From Methylohalobius crimeensis 10Ki (GTDB taxonomy: Bacteria > Pseudomonadota > Gammaproteobacteria > Methylococcales > Methylothermaceae), in NCBI RefSeq assembly GCF_000421465.1, contig NZ_ATXB01000001.1, forward strand, positions 1,116,001 to 1,180,000: a stretch of 64,000 nt of DNA. Reading direction: 5' to 3'. The notes below the pieces were generated by a model. The model saw nothing but the letters and a program-made list of their open reading frames with translations. It had not been told where the DNA came from and did not search any database. This document shows positions 8,141 through 18,030 of the stretch, piece after piece. Numbering within the stretch: position 1 is the stretch's first letter; every line of letters begins with the position of its first letter. A program made the translations under genes and the position numbers.

Positions 8141-10165
8141 ATGCAAGCTTCCGTTCGCAGAATACTGGTTACCAGCGCTTTGCCCTACGCCAACGGCCCG
8201 ATTCATCTGGGGCACCTGGTGGAATACATCCAGACCGATATTTGGGTCCGATTCCAAAAGCTGCGCGGCGCCAACTGCTGGTATGTGTGCGCCGATGACA
8301 CCCACGGCACGCCGATCATGCTCCGGGCACGGCAGGAGGGGGTTGCGCCGGAAGCCTTGATCGAGCGGATGGAACAAGCGCATCGAGCCGATTTCGCCGG
8401 GTTCGATATCGATTTCGATTGCTACTACAGCACCCATTCGGCGGAGAACCGGGAACTGGCCGATTTGATCTACCGGCGTCTCCGGGATGCCGGTCATATC
8501 CAGGCCAAAACCATCGAGCAATTCTACGACCCGGTCCGGGAAATGTTTTTGCCCGACCGCTTCATCAAAGGCGAATGTCCGCGTTGCGGCGCCCGCGACC
8601 AGTATGGAGACAGCTGCGAGGCATGCGGAGCGACCTATGCCCCCACCGACTTGAAAAACCCGATCTCGGCGGTGTCCGGCGCGCAGCCGGTGAAAAAGGA
8701 GACCTTGCACTATTTCTTCCAATTGTCGGATTTCGCCGATTTTCTCAAACAATGGGTGCACCGGTCGGGGCATTTGCAGCCGGAAGTGGCGCACAAAGTG
8801 AACGAATGGCTGCAGTCCGGTCTCAGGGACTGGGATATCACCCGGGACGCGCCCTATTTCGGCTTCGAGATTCCCGACGCCCCGGGCAAGTATTTTTATG
8901 TCTGGCTGGATGCGCCCATCGGCTACATGGCCAGCTTTAAACATTTGTGCGAGGAGAAGGGGCTGGATTTCGACGCCTATTGGAACCCGGATCCGGATGC
9001 CGAGTTGTACCACTTCATCGGCAAGGACATCGTCTATTTCCACGCCTTGTTTTGGCCGGCCATGCTGCATGGGGCGGGTTTCCGGACCCCCACCGCCATT
9101 TCCGCCCACGGCTTTCTCACCGTCGGCGGGGAGAAGATGTCCAAATCCCGCGGCACCTTCATCAACGCCCGGACGTATTTGGATCACCTCGATCCCCAGT
9201 ATCTGCGCTACTACTTCGCCGCCAAGCTGGGAGCGGGGGTGGAAGACATCGATCTCAACTTCGACGATTTCTGCCAGCGGGTCAATGCCGACCTGGTGGG
9301 CAAGGTGGTCAACATCGCCAGCCGCTTGAGCGGTTTTCTCAAGAAGCGGTTCGACAACACCTTGGCCGGAACTTTGCCCGACGCGGACCTTTACCAAAGC
9401 TTCGTGGCGGCCGGCGAGGAGATCGCAAAGGCTTACGAGACGCGCGAGTTCGGCAAAGCGATGCGCCGGATCATGGCATTGGCGGATGCGGCCAATCAAT
9501 ACATCGACGAGCACAAGCCCTGGATCATGGCCAAGGACCCGGCGCTGGACAAGGAATTGCGAGCGGTATGCACCCAGGGGATCAATCTGTATCGGATTTT
9601 GGTGGGTTATCTCAAGCCGGTGCTGCCCCGCCTTGCGGCCGATTCGGAAAGCTTTTTGAACCTCTCCGAGCAATCCTGGCCGGACATTTCCACACCCCCG
9701 TTGTTGAACCATCGGATCGAACCCTTCAAGCCGCTCTTGAGCCGGGTCGACCCGGACCGAGTCGCCGCCATGGTGGAAGCCTCCAAAGAAGACTTGAAAC
9801 CCGCCGCTCAACCTTCCAAGGAAAAAACCGATCCCTCGGCGACGATCGATTACGAAGATTTCGCCCGGGTGGATCTGCGCATCGCCCGCATTCAGAAGGC
9901 GGAGGCGGTGGAAGGCGCGGACAAGCTCTTGAGGCTGACGCTGGATTTGGGTGGAGAGACCCGCAACGTATTTGCCGGGATCAAAGCCGCCTACGATCCG
10001 AAGGATCTGGAAGGCCGGCTGACGGTGATGGTGGCCAACCTCAAGCCGCGCAAGATGCGTTTCGGTGTTTCCGAAGGAATGGTTTTGGCCGCCGGCCCCG
10101 GGGGCGAAGAGTTGTTTCTATTGTCGCCGGATGAGGGTGCCGAGCCCGGTATGAAAGTCAAATAG
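8141..10165 (+). CDS. metG: Methionyl-tRNA synthetase
   Basis: Cytoplasmic class I aminoacyl-tRNA synthetase that charges tRNA-Met for initiation and elongation. It has the signature 'PIHLGHLVE' (HIGH-like, about 17-25), a zinc knuckle with paired cysteines '[18 protein letters not shown]' (about 146-163), the KMSKS loop '[11 protein letters not shown]' (about 331-338), and a C-terminal EMAP/Trbp111 tRNA-binding domain (about 570-674) typical of the dimeric long form. I chose the ATG at 8141 because the AGGA at 8124 is a usable distance from it and almost touches the alternative TTG at 8129. A structured palindrome follows the stop. Confidence 0.96.
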   Translation: MQASVRRILVTSALPYANGPIHLGHLVEYIQTDIWVRFQKLRGANCWYVCADDTHGTPIMLRARQEGVAPEALIERMEQAHRADFAGFDIDFDCYYSTHSAENRELADLIYRRLRDAGHIQAKTIEQFYDPVREMFLPDRFIKGECPRCGARDQYGDSCEACGATYAPTDLKNPISAVSGAQPVKKETLHYFFQLSDFADFLKQWVHRSGHLQPEVAHKVNEWLQSGLRDWDITRDAPYFGFEIPDAPGKYFYVWLDAPIGYMASFKHLCEEKGLDFDAYWNPDPDAELYHFIGKDIVYFHALFWPAMLHGAGFRTPTAISAHGFLTVGGEKMSKSRGTFINARTYLDHLDPQYLRYYFAAKLGAGVEDIDLNFDDFCQRVNADLVGKVVNIASRLSGFLKKRFDNTLAGTLPDADLYQSFVAAGEEIAKAYETREFGKAMRRIMALADAANQYIDEHKPWIMAKDPALDKELRAVCTQGINLYRILVGYLKPVLPRLAADSESFLNLSEQSWPDISTPPLLNHRIEPFKPLLSRVDPDRVAAMVEASKEDLKPAAQPSKEKTDPSATIDYEDFARVDLRIARIQKAEAVEGADKLLRLTLDLGGETRNVFAGIKAAYDPKDLEGRLTVMVANLKPRKMRFGVSEGMVLAAGPGGEELFLLSPDEGAEPGMKVK

Positions 10166-10187
10166 TTGATGGTTCCACACCGTTGCA

Positions 10188-10288
10188 GCGCCGGGTGGAG
10201 GCTTGCCGGACACGCCGTGAACCCCTCCGTGGGGGCTCGATGGCGTCCGTCCGGGGCGCCAACGGTCCGGCAAGCCTCCACCCGGCGC
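10188..10288 (+). repeat. Structured palindromic repeat, copy A
   Basis: 101 bases between metG and the ferredoxin gene. The outer arms 10188-10210 and 10266-10288 are a perfect 23-base inverted repeat. The core starts CACGCCGTGAA, followed by a small hairpin (CCCC-tccgt-GGGG) and a second hairpin with a GTCC loop (TGGCG..CGCCA, imperfect). It shares core and architecture with copies at 18031, 20202, 24261 (truncated) and 43695, but the arm sequence differs. No T-run follows, so it is not a classical terminator. Confidence 0.85.
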
Positions 10289-10321
10289 CTCGGATAGTTC
10301 GCCAGATATTAGTTATATATA

Positions 10322-10687
10322 ATGGGCAAAGCAACGTTTACCCAGGTTGCCAAAATTGACGAATCGCGGTGCATCGGCTGCGCCCGTTGCCTGGAGGCTT
10401 GCCCGGTGGATGCCATCGTGGGGGCGGCGAACCTGATGCATACCGTGATTGCCGCCGAATGCATCGGTTGCCGGTTGTGCCTTGATCCGTGTCCGGTGGA
10501 TTGCATCGATATGATTCCCACCCCGGATTATCTGCGTCCGCGGACCGAAGAAGCAAGAAAACAGCGAGCCGAGTTGGCCAAGCGCAGACATCGGGCCCGC
10601 AGGCGGCGTTTGATGGAGGCGGCGGCGGAAAGACGGGCGAAGCTGGAAGCCAAAAAGGCGGCATTGAAAAGGAAGCGGGCGTTATGA
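10322..10687 (+). CDS. RnfB-like 2[4Fe-4S] ferredoxin with a long basic C-terminal tail
   Basis: 121 residues. Two CxxCxxCxxxCP clusters ('[12 protein letters not shown]' and '[12 protein letters not shown]') match the dicluster part of RnfB, with the RnfB-like end '[11 protein letters not shown]'. RnfB normally also has an N-terminal membrane helix and another cluster domain; both are absent, and an in-frame TAG at 10310 rules out a longer frame here. From about residue 80 the protein is a charged, probably helical tail rich in Arg and Lys. The next gene, nth, overlaps it (ATGA), so the two are translated together. Rnf operons often end next to nth, so this may be a remnant or dedicated electron carrier. 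The partner is unknown. Confidence 0.78.
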   Translation: MGKATFTQVAKIDESRCIGCARCLEACPVDAIVGAANLMHTVIAAECIGCRLCLDPCPVDCIDMIPTPDYLRPRTEEARKQRAELAKRRHRARRRRLMEAAAERRAKLEAKKAALKRKRAL

Positions 10688-11361
10688 ACCATCCGGTTGA
10701 TCTGGATGCGGGCGCGTGTTCGAAGCGTTCCCTGGCAAGCAAGGCTCGCCTGATCTTCGAGCGCTTGAGCGAAACCATTTCCAATCCCACCACCGAACTC
10801 GATTACCGGTCATCCTTCGAGTTGCTGGTGGCGGTGGTGTTGTCGGCTCAGGCCACCGACAAAAGCGTCAACAAGGCCACCGCCGAGTTGTTCCGGGTGG
10901 CCAATACGCCCGCGCAGATACTGGCATTGGGCGAGGCGGGACTGAAGCGCTACATCCGCCATATCGGTTTGTATAACACCAAGGCCCGGAATCTCGTTGC
11001 CCTGTGTCGGCAATTATTACAGGCGCACGGCGGCGAGGTGCCCCGCACTCGCAAAGCACTGGAAGCCTTGCCGGGCGTGGGACGCAAAACCGCCAACGTG
11101 GTCCTCAACACCGCTTTCGGGGAGCCCACCATCGCGGTCGATACCCATATCTTTCGGGTCTGCAATCGGACCGGTCTGGCGCCGGGCGCCAATGTGCGTC
11201 AAGTGGAGGAAAAGCTGGACCGGCTCGCGCCCCCCGAGTTCAAACGCGACGCCCACCATTTGTTGATCCTTCACGGCCGCTATGTTTGCTTGGCCCGAAG
11301 TCCCAAATGCAGCCAATGCGTGATCCGAGATCTTTGCGACTATCCCCATAAGCGTCTGTAA
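10684..11361 (+). CDS. nth: Endonuclease III (DNA glycosylase/AP lyase)
   Basis: Removes oxidised pyrimidines in base excision repair. The helix-hairpin-helix '[12 protein letters not shown]' carries the catalytic Lys (about 135), and the catalytic Asp sits in 'VDTHIFRV' (about 153). The C-terminal [4Fe-4S] loop has the spacing C-x6-C-x2-C-x5-C ('[17 protein letters not shown]'). 225 residues from the ATG at 10684, which overlaps the ferredoxin stop. Frames continuing further upstream would only run back into the ferredoxin gene. The N-terminus is about 15 residues longer than in the E. coli protein. Confidence 0.95.
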   Translation: MNHPVDLDAGACSKRSLASKARLIFERLSETISNPTTELDYRSSFELLVAVVLSAQATDKSVNKATAELFRVANTPAQILALGEAGLKRYIRHIGLYNTKARNLVALCRQLLQAHGGEVPRTRKALEALPGVGRKTANVVLNTAFGEPTIAVDTHIFRVCNRTGLAPGANVRQVEEKLDRLAPPEFKRDAHHLLILHGRYVCLARSPKCSQCVIRDLCDYPHKRL

Positions 11362-11595
11362 GGGACTGTTTGCAAAGTTACCTGAACTGATCCGAAGTAG
11401 GGCCCTTCGGTCAAGCCGCCGGCTCCTGCTGAAAATGTCAACATAACCTAAGGGCTTTGAAGACAGACAGTTTGCGATTCGATTTGATATGATTTCAAAA
11501 GGCCCGAGCGGCGAGTCTCGGCCACAGAGGGAGACAAGGTACCCAGGGAGATGTAGCGATAACACAAACGACGGTGTAAAAGAGGAGGATACTTC

Positions 11596-12174
11596 ATGGC
11601 GCGCACAGAAACCCCCATTTGCGAGTTTGGCAAACCCTGCCCGGATTTCACTCTGCCGGGCGTGGACGGTAAGGACTGGACCCGGGACGAATGCCGAGGG
11701 CCCAACGGGTTGCTGGTGATTTTCATGTGCAATCACTGTCCCTATGTGAAGGCTGTTCTGGACCGGATCATCCGCGATGCCAAGGAACTGCAGAAATTCG
11801 GTATCGGTTGCGTGGCGATCAGCGCCAACGATGCCGAGAAATATCCGGATGACTCGTTCGAAAAAATGCAACAACTGGCCCAGGAAAAAAAGTTTCCGTT
11901 TCCTTACTTGTATGACGAGTCCCAGGAAGTGGCCAAGGCTTTCGATGCGGTTTGCACTCCGGATTTCTTCGGCTACAACGCGCATTTGGAGCTCCAATAC
12001 CGCGGCCGGATCGATGAAAGCGGCAAAGAACCGGCGGCCGATGCCCGGCGCGATTTGTTCGAGGCGATGAAAAAGGTCGCGATTACCGGCAACGGACCCC
12101 AAGACCAAATTGCCAGCATGGGTTGTTCCATCAAGTGGAAAGAGCAAGAACCGGAAGCTTCCCAGGCCGGCTGA
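11596..12174 (+). CDS. Thioredoxin-fold (AhpC/TSA-like) protein with a CxxC motif
   Basis: 192-residue cytoplasmic protein with a peroxiredoxin/TlpA-like fold. 'FTLPGVDGKDW' opens the domain, and the redox motif 'CNHCPYVKA' lies at about 46-54. It belongs to the small thioredoxin-like family often annotated as a thiol-disulfide isomerase; the exact substrate is unknown. No signal peptide is present. A strong AGAGGAGG ribosome-binding site lies before the ATG. The 234 bases upstream are non-coding in my reading and probably carry its promoter, which I could not pin down. pgk follows after 24 bases. Confidence 0.8.
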   Translation: MARTETPICEFGKPCPDFTLPGVDGKDWTRDECRGPNGLLVIFMCNHCPYVKAVLDRIIRDAKELQKFGIGCVAISANDAEKYPDDSFEKMQQLAQEKKFPFPYLYDESQEVAKAFDAVCTPDFFGYNAHLELQYRGRIDESGKEPAADARRDLFEAMKKVAITGNGPQDQIASMGCSIKWKEQEPEASQAG

Positions 12175-12198
12175 AACCTTAATCATTCAGGAGGGAAA

Positions 12199-13380
12199 AT
12201 GACCATCGAAAAAATGACCGATTTGGATTTACAGGGCAAGCGGGTGTTGATCCGGGCGGATCTGAACGTGCCCGTCAAGGAGGGTAAGGTGACGTCCGAC
12301 ACCCGGATCCGCGCCAGTGTTCCAACCATTCGGCGGGCGCTGGAGCAAGGAGCGGCCTGTGTGATGGTCATGTCCCACCTGGGTCGTCCCAAGGAAGGGG
12401 TTTATGAAGAACAATATTCCCTGGCACCGGTGGGGGATCGTTTGGCGGAGCTTCTGGGGCAGCCAGTGACATTGGCCAAGGACTGGGTCGATGGCATTCA
12501 ATCCCCCGCCTCCGGAGCGGTGGTTCTGATGGAGAACGTCCGTTTCAATCAAGGCGAGAAGGCCAACGATCCGGAATTGGGCAAGAAAATGGCCGCGCTG
12601 TGCGATGTTTTTGTCATGGATGCGTTCGGCACCGCCCACCGGGCCCAGGCCTCCACGCATGCGGTGGCCCAATTCGCCCCGCAAGCGGCGGCAGGGTTGC
12701 TCCTGGCGCAGGAATTGGAAGCGCTGGGGAAAGCGCTGGAACATCCGGATCGCCCCCTGTTGGCCATCGTCGGCGGTTCCAAAGTATCCACCAAATTGAC
12801 GGTGTTGGAAACTTTGTCCCAAAAAGTGGATCAATTGATTGTGGGCGGGGGAATCGCCAACACCTTCATCGCCGCGGCCGGTTACGGCGTGGGCAAATCC
12901 CTGCACGAGCCCGACTTGGTCCCGGAGGCCAAGCGGTTGATGGAGCAGGCCAAGGCGCGTGGGGCGGAGATTCCCGTTCCGGTGGATGTGGTAGTGGCGA
13001 CGGAATTTTCCGAAACCGCCGAAGCGGTGGTCAAATCCATCGATCAGGTCGCGGACGAGGAGATGATTCTGGACATCGGTCCGCAAACCGCCGAACAGTA
13101 TGCGGAGAGGCTAAACCGTGCCGGCACCGTCGTCTGGAACGGTCCGGTGGGGGTATTCGAAATCGATCAATTCGGCGAAGGAACCCGCAAGATCGCCCAG
13201 GCCATCGCCGAAAGTTCCGCCTTTTCCATCGCCGGCGGCGGCGATACCCTGGCGGCGATCGAAAAGTATGCCGTGGGGGACCGGATTTCTTATCAGTCCA
13301 CCGGTGGCGGCGCTTTTCTGGAGTTTCTGGAAGGTAAAAAATTGCCCGCGGTGGAAATTCTGGCGCAACGCTGCAGCTGA
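12199..13380 (+). CDS. pgk: Phosphoglycerate kinase
   Basis: Glycolytic and Calvin-cycle enzyme interconverting 1,3-bisphosphoglycerate plus ADP and 3-phosphoglycerate plus ATP. 393 residues. The N-terminal substrate-binding segment reads '[16 protein letters not shown]', with '[10 protein letters not shown]' following. The hinge and nucleotide-binding part include '[17 protein letters not shown]' and '[10 protein letters not shown]', and the C-terminus has '[15 protein letters not shown]'. An AGGAGG site precedes the ATG. It is not in a gap-pgk-fba operon here; it sits between the thioredoxin-fold gene and rpoZ. Confidence 0.97.
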   Translation: MTIEKMTDLDLQGKRVLIRADLNVPVKEGKVTSDTRIRASVPTIRRALEQGAACVMVMSHLGRPKEGVYEEQYSLAPVGDRLAELLGQPVTLAKDWVDGIQSPASGAVVLMENVRFNQGEKANDPELGKKMAALCDVFVMDAFGTAHRAQASTHAVAQFAPQAAAGLLLAQELEALGKALEHPDRPLLAIVGGSKVSTKLTVLETLSQKVDQLIVGGGIANTFIAAAGYGVGKSLHEPDLVPEAKRLMEQAKARGAEIPVPVDVVVATEFSETAEAVVKSIDQVADEEMILDIGPQTAEQYAERLNRAGTVVWNGPVGVFEIDQFGEGTRKIAQAIAESSAFSIAGGGDTLAAIEKYAVGDRISYQSTGGGAFLEFLEGKKLPAVEILAQRCS

Positions 13381-13383
13381 TTA

Positions 13384-13407
13384 GTTGTTTGCGCAACAAA
13401 TTTTTTA
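13384..13407 (+). terminator. Possible weak intrinsic terminator after pgk
   Basis: TTGTT-TGCGC-AACAA (13385-13399) is followed by A and six T residues. The stem is short and AT-rich, so it may equally be part of the rpoZ promoter region. Pattern only. Confidence 0.25.
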
Positions 13408-13449
13408 TATGGTTACAACAAGCTATTTACGAAATCATAAAGGATTGAT

Positions 13450-13707
13450 ATGGCACGAGTGACGGTTGAAGATTGTCTGGAACACGCCGAGAATCGGTTT
13501 GAACTGGTGCTGCTGGCAGCCAAGCGCTCCCGCCAGTTGCTGGGTGGCGCGGAACCTTTGTTGACCGAAAAAAACGACAAAGCGACGGTGTTGGCTTTGC
13601 GGGAAATCGCATCCGGAAAGCTCGATATCCACAAACTTCAAGATTTGGATATGGACGGCGGCGTCGCCGCGGCCAGGGAAGAGGTACCGGAAAAACCCAT
13701 GAGCTAG
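13450..13707 (+). CDS. rpoZ: RNA polymerase omega subunit
   Basis: 85-residue subunit that helps beta-prime fold into core RNA polymerase and forms part of a ppGpp site. The start '[20 protein letters not shown]' and '[13 protein letters not shown]' are diagnostic. The position directly before spoT (10 bases) is the classic gammaproteobacterial arrangement and links the polymerase subunit with ppGpp metabolism. AAGGA precedes the ATG. The acidic C-terminus is variable in this family. Confidence 0.95.
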   Translation: MARVTVEDCLEHAENRFELVLLAAKRSRQLLGGAEPLLTEKNDKATVLALREIASGKLDIHKLQDLDMDGGVAAAREEVPEKPMS

Positions 13708-13717
13708 AGAAATTATT

Positions 13718-15943
13718 ATGGCGGAGCCGGCCTTGATCGATCGGCAGGGCAGCCGATTGCACCGAACCAAGCACCCCCCGAAGGGGGGTTCGAGCAGTCC
13801 AACCGAGCGTCCTCAGGATGCTCTGGCAGAATCCCTAATCGAATCGATCGCCGGCTATTCCGAACCGAAACAGATCGAAGCGGTTCGGCAAGCTTTTCGA
13901 TTCGCCGATGCCGCCCATGCCGATCAATTTCGCCTGAGCGGCGAGCCGTATATCTGTCACCCCTTGGAAGTGGCGTTGATCCTGGCCAAGGAAATGCGCA
14001 TGGACGTGGCCGGCATCATCGCCGCCATCCTGCATGACGTCATCGAAGATACGCAGGTCACCAAGGAAGAATTGAGCGATTTGTTCGGCCAGGAGGTGGC
14101 CGAATTGGTGGATGGCGTCACCAAGCTCACCCAGTTGGACAGCAAGTCCAAACAGGAGGTCCAGGCCGACTCTCTGCGCAAGATGATTTTGGCCATGGCC
14201 AAGGATTTGCGGGTGATTCTGGTCAAGCTGGCCGACCGTCTCCACAACATGCGCACCCTGGGGCCGATGGCGATGGACCGGCGCCGTCGTTTCGCCCGCG
14301 AGACCCAGGACATCTATGCACCCTTGGCCGATCGTCTGGGAATGCACCGGAAGCGCCTGGAGCTGGAGGAATTGGCGATGCAGGCCATTTATCCGATGCG
14401 CTACCGGGTGTTGAAAAAGGCGATCAAGCGGGCCCGGGGCAATCGCAAGGAAGTCATCGGCACCACCGAGCAGGCCATCTGTGAACGCTTACGCGAAGCG
14501 GATCTTCGCTGCGAGATTTCCAGTCGCGAGAAGCACATCTACAGCATTTATAAAAAAATGTGCGTCAAGGGATTATCCTTCCGCCGGGTTTACGATGTCT
14601 ATGCGGTGCGTGTCCTGGCGTGCGATCCGGATGAATGCTATCGTGCCCTGGGCGTGATGCACGGCCTATACAAGCCCATTCCCGGCCGCTTCAAGGATTA
14701 TATCGCCCTGCCCAAGGATAACGGCTATCAATCCCTTCACACGGTGGTGGTGGGGCCTTACGGGGTGCCGGTGGAGGTTCAGATTCGCACCCGGGACATG
14801 CATCGAATCGCCGAAAACGGCATCGCCGCCCATTGGCTGTACAAGAAGGAGATCGACCAAAGCGACGCCGCCAAGGCCCGCGCCTATGCCTGGATCAACG
14901 AATTCCTCGAGCATCAGAAGAACGAAGGGGGGTCGCTGGAATTCCTGGACAACTTGAAAGTCGATCTTTTCCCTTCCGAGATTTACGTTTTCACCCCTCA
15001 AGGCGATATCATCAAACTTCCGCGCGGCGCCACCGCCCTGGATTTCGCTTACGCCGTGCATACCGAGATCGGCGATACCTGCGTCGGCGCGCGTATCAAC
15101 GGCCAGATGGTTCCCTTGCATACGGTGCTTTCCAACGGCCAGACGGTGGAGGCGGTCACCCAAAATTGGGCGCGGCCGGATCCCTCCTGGCTCAATTACG
15201 TGGTCACCGCCAAAGCGCGCAGCGCCATCCGCAATTATTTGCGCAATCTCAAAACCCAGGAGGCGGTCAGGTTGGGCCGCCGCATGTTGGAAGCGGAATT
15301 GCGCAAGCTGAATTTGAGTCTGGAGGTTTTGCCTGCGGAACAAATCGACAGCAGGCTCCAGGCCATGGGTTTCGAGCGGTTGGATGATTTGCTCGAGGCC
15401 ATCGGCTTGGGCGATCGCATGGCCCTTTTGGTGGCGAGGCAGCTGACCTCGGATAGGGAAGGCGTGGACGTGGCGTTGGACGAAGGACCGGGGAGCGGGA
15501 CGCCGTTGCTCATCCAGGGGACCGAGGGCATGGTGGTGAACCTGGCTCGCTGTTGCCGGCCGATTCCGGGGGACGCCATCGTGGGCTTTTTCAACCCCGG
15601 CAAGGGGCTGGTGGTGCATCGCAGCGAATGCAAGAACGCCCTCGAGTTTCAGAAGAAGCAAATCACCTGGGTTCGGGCGGAATGGGACAGCCAGGCGAAG
15701 GGGGATTTTCCCGTGGAACTGCGGGTGGTTCTGTGGGATCGCCGCGGAACCTTGGCCGAAGTGGCCTCGGCCATCGCCGAAAAAGGCGCCAACATTGAAA
15801 ACTTCCAAGTGACCCAGCAGGACAGCCATACCAGTACCGACGTCATCACCCTGACGGTCAAGGACCGCGTTCATTTGGCCCGTATCATCCGCAGATTACG
15901 CAAAATTCCGGTGGTGTTGCGTATTCAGCGAACCAAAGCCTGA
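13718..15943 (+). CDS. spoT: Bifunctional (p)ppGpp synthetase/hydrolase SpoT
   Basis: Makes and degrades the stringent-response alarmone. 741 residues. The HD hydrolase domain has an intact 'HDVIED' (about 106-111), so hydrolysis should be active. The synthetase domain contains 'PGRFKDYIALPKDNGYQSLH' (about 325-345). A TGS domain ('IYVFTPQGDIIKLPRGATAL') follows, and the C-terminus is an ACT domain (about 660-735). The N-terminus has about 30 extra residues encoded partly by a small CCCCCC/GGGGGG hairpin. Both catalytic halves are present, so it is SpoT/Rel-like rather than RelA. recG starts immediately after the stop. Confidence 0.96.
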   Translation: MAEPALIDRQGSRLHRTKHPPKGGSSSPTERPQDALAESLIESIAGYSEPKQIEAVRQAFRFADAAHADQFRLSGEPYICHPLEVALILAKEMRMDVAGIIAAILHDVIEDTQVTKEELSDLFGQEVAELVDGVTKLTQLDSKSKQEVQADSLRKMILAMAKDLRVILVKLADRLHNMRTLGPMAMDRRRRFARETQDIYAPLADRLGMHRKRLELEELAMQAIYPMRYRVLKKAIKRARGNRKEVIGTTEQAICERLREADLRCEISSREKHIYSIYKKMCVKGLSFRRVYDVYAVRVLACDPDECYRALGVMHGLYKPIPGRFKDYIALPKDNGYQSLHTVVVGPYGVPVEVQIRTRDMHRIAENGIAAHWLYKKEIDQSDAAKARAYAWINEFLEHQKNEGGSLEFLDNLKVDLFPSEIYVFTPQGDIIKLPRGATALDFAYAVHTEIGDTCVGARINGQMVPLHTVLSNGQTVEAVTQNWARPDPSWLNYVVTAKARSAIRNYLRNLKTQEAVRLGRRMLEAELRKLNLSLEVLPAEQIDSRLQAMGFERLDDLLEAIGLGDRMALLVARQLTSDREGVDVALDEGPGSGTPLLIQGTEGMVVNLARCCRPIPGDAIVGFFNPGKGLVVHRSECKNALEFQKKQITWVRAEWDSQAKGDFPVELRVVLWDRRGTLAEVASAIAEKGANIENFQVTQQDSHTSTDVITLTVKDRVHLARIIRRLRKIPVVLRIQRTKA

Positions 15944-18013
15944 ATGGCGGCGAGTGCCGCTGCCATCCCTTCGGTTGTAACCCTTCAAGGCGTCGGCCCG
16001 GCGTTGGCGACCAAGCTGCAGCGGCTTGGCGTTTGCGATGTGCGCGATCTGCTCCTGCATGCCCCCTCGCGCTACGAAGATAGAAGACAGGTGATGCCCA
16101 TTGCCGCCGCTCGCCGCGATAAAGTCTTGATCGAAGGGGAAGCGGTCTCCACGACTATCGTCGGACGCCGCCGACCGATCTTGCTATGTCGCTTGCGGGA
16201 TGACAGCGGCGAGCTGGATCTATGCTTTTTTCATTTCCATGCCGGCTTGTGCCATCGCCTCACTCCCGGCAGCCGTTGGCGCTGTTACGGAGAAGTGCGG
16301 CCGTCGAGGTACGGCCAGAACGCGAGGGACGAGGGGTTCGAAATGGTGCATCCGGAATTGGAACCGGCCGATCGCGCGACCGCCGGCATCTTGCCGATCT
16401 ATCCCACCACCCCGGGAATCAGTCAAAACCATCTGCGCCGCCTGATAACTCAAGCCTTGGCGTCGCTCGATGCCGGCGATTGGCTGCCTACCTTGCCCCC
16501 CGCGTGTTTGCCGGCCTGGGGGAAGACATCCTTGGAGACCGCCTTGGCGAAAATGCACCGACCGCTTTCGGAGGATCGATGGGACGGCGGCGAAGGGGCT
16601 CGGCGCCGATTGGGATGGGAGGAGTTGCTGGCCCATCAGTTGGCGTTCCGCAGGCAGGGCCGATCGCGCCGGGAAAATAAGGCGCCGCCGCTGGTGGCGG
16701 ACCCGGAAAAAATCCGAATTTTACGACGATCGTTACCGTTTCGCCTGACCTCGGCGCAGGAGCGGGTGATTGCCGAAATTCAAGCCGATTTGTCCCGCAA
16801 TCGACCCATGGGGCGATTGTTGCAGGGGGATGTGGGGTCGGGCAAAACCGTGGTGGCGGCCCATGCCGCCCTGGCGGCGGTCAGCGCCGGCTGGCAAACC
16901 GCCTTGATGGCGCCGACCGAACTCTTGGCCGAGCAGCACTATCGGACCTGGGAGCGTTGGTTGAGCCCGCTGGGTATTGCCACCCAATTGTTGACCGCCC
17001 GCCAGGGCGGCTCGGAGCGGAAGGAGACCCTGGAGGGCGTGGCGGCGGGTGAGGTGGATGTCTTGCTTGGAACCCACGCCTTGTTTCAGCGGGATGTTCG
17101 CTTCTCCCGTCTGGGGTTGGTGATCGTGGATGAACAGCACCGTTTCGGCGTGGACCAGCGTTTGGCCCTCAAAGCCAAGGCGGATGGGCCATCTCCCCAC
17201 TACTTGGTGATGACCGCCACGCCCATTCCCCGAACCTTGGCCTTGCTCCGCTATGCCGATTTGGAAGTATCGGCGATCGACGAGCTTCCTCCCGGGCGCG
17301 AGCCGGTGCAAACCCGTGTGATGGGCGAAGATAAGCGAAGCGAGTTGATCGAGCGTCTCCGGGCTTGGATCGGCGGGGGGCGGCAAGCATACTGGGTTTG
17401 CACCTTGATCGAGGAGTCCGAGGTGCTGGCCGGTGAAGCGGCGGAGAAGACCGCCGAAAACCTGCATCTGCAACTGCCCGAAGTCCGGGTCGGCCTGGTC
17501 CACGGCCGAATGAAGGCGGAGGTCAAGGATCGAACCATGGCGGCCTTCAAGGCGGGCGAAATCGATTTGCTGGTGGCGACCACCGTGATCGAAGTGGGGG
17601 TGGATGTGCCCAATGCCGGCCTGATGGTGATCGAAAACGCCGAGCGTTTGGGGCTGGCCCAATTGCACCAATTGCGCGGCCGGGTCGGACGGGGGCCGGG
17701 TCGCAGTTACTGTATTCTTCTCTATAAACCCCCTTTGGCGGAAAGTGCCCGTCGCCGCTTGGCCTACTTGCGCGAGTGCTACGACGGTTTCGCCCTGGCG
17801 GAGAGGGATCTGGCGCTGCGCGGACCCGGCGAAGTACTGGGCACTCGCCAAAGCGGGGCGCTACGGTTTAGAATAGCCGATCCCCTGCGCGACCGCGATC
17901 TATTGCCCGATGTACGCCGGGCGGCCGAATGGCTGGAGCGGCACGCGCCTCAAGCGGTCGATTCCTTGCTCACTTTCTGGGTCGAGGAAGGCGATCGTTA
18001 CGCCAATATTTGA
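15944..18013 (+). CDS. recG: ATP-dependent DNA helicase RecG
   Basis: Branch-migration helicase that remodels stalled forks and Holliday junctions. 689 residues. The N-terminal wedge/OB domain begins 'VVTLQGVGPALATKLQRLGV'. Walker A is 'GDVGSGKT' (about 295-302), the DEAD-like box is 'IVDEQHRFG' (about 396), motif III is 'MTATPIPRTLALL', and the C-terminal helicase motifs include 'TTVIEVGVDVPNA' and 'QLRGRVGRG'. The ATG directly abuts the spoT stop with no gap, suggesting coupled translation. Full length, nothing missing. Confidence 0.97.
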   Translation: MAASAAAIPSVVTLQGVGPALATKLQRLGVCDVRDLLLHAPSRYEDRRQVMPIAAARRDKVLIEGEAVSTTIVGRRRPILLCRLRDDSGELDLCFFHFHAGLCHRLTPGSRWRCYGEVRPSRYGQNARDEGFEMVHPELEPADRATAGILPIYPTTPGISQNHLRRLITQALASLDAGDWLPTLPPACLPAWGKTSLETALAKMHRPLSEDRWDGGEGARRRLGWEELLAHQLAFRRQGRSRRENKAPPLVADPEKIRILRRSLPFRLTSAQERVIAEIQADLSRNRPMGRLLQGDVGSGKTVVAAHAALAAVSAGWQTALMAPTELLAEQHYRTWERWLSPLGIATQLLTARQGGSERKETLEGVAAGEVDVLLGTHALFQRDVRFSRLGLVIVDEQHRFGVDQRLALKAKADGPSPHYLVMTATPIPRTLALLRYADLEVSAIDELPPGREPVQTRVMGEDKRSELIERLRAWIGGGRQAYWVCTLIEESEVLAGEAAEKTAENLHLQLPEVRVGLVHGRMKAEVKDRTMAAFKAGEIDLLVATTVIEVGVDVPNAGLMVIENAERLGLAQLHQLRGRVGRGPGRSYCILLYKPPLAESARRRLAYLRECYDGFALAERDLALRGPGEVLGTRQSGALRFRIADPLRDRDLLPDVRRAAEWLERHAPQAVDSLLTFWVEEGDRYANI

Positions 18014-18030
18014 AATCTCAGCGGTCGCGC

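Noticed and set aside
8048-9811. 587-codon minus-strand frame opposite metG
   Set aside because: The plus strand encodes a full methionyl-tRNA synthetase with all motifs. The antisense frame is open because of codon bias.
11362-11595. Possible small gene or RNA before the thioredoxin-fold gene
   Set aside because: Frames are short and interrupted, no tRNA-like or riboswitch-like fold is evident, and no convincing -35/-10 pair could be fixed.
13770-13792. CCCCCC/GGGGGG hairpin at the start of spoT
   Set aside because: It is a short stem inside the coding region, with no relation to the palindrome family and no T-run; probably a local coincidence in the variable N-terminal extension.
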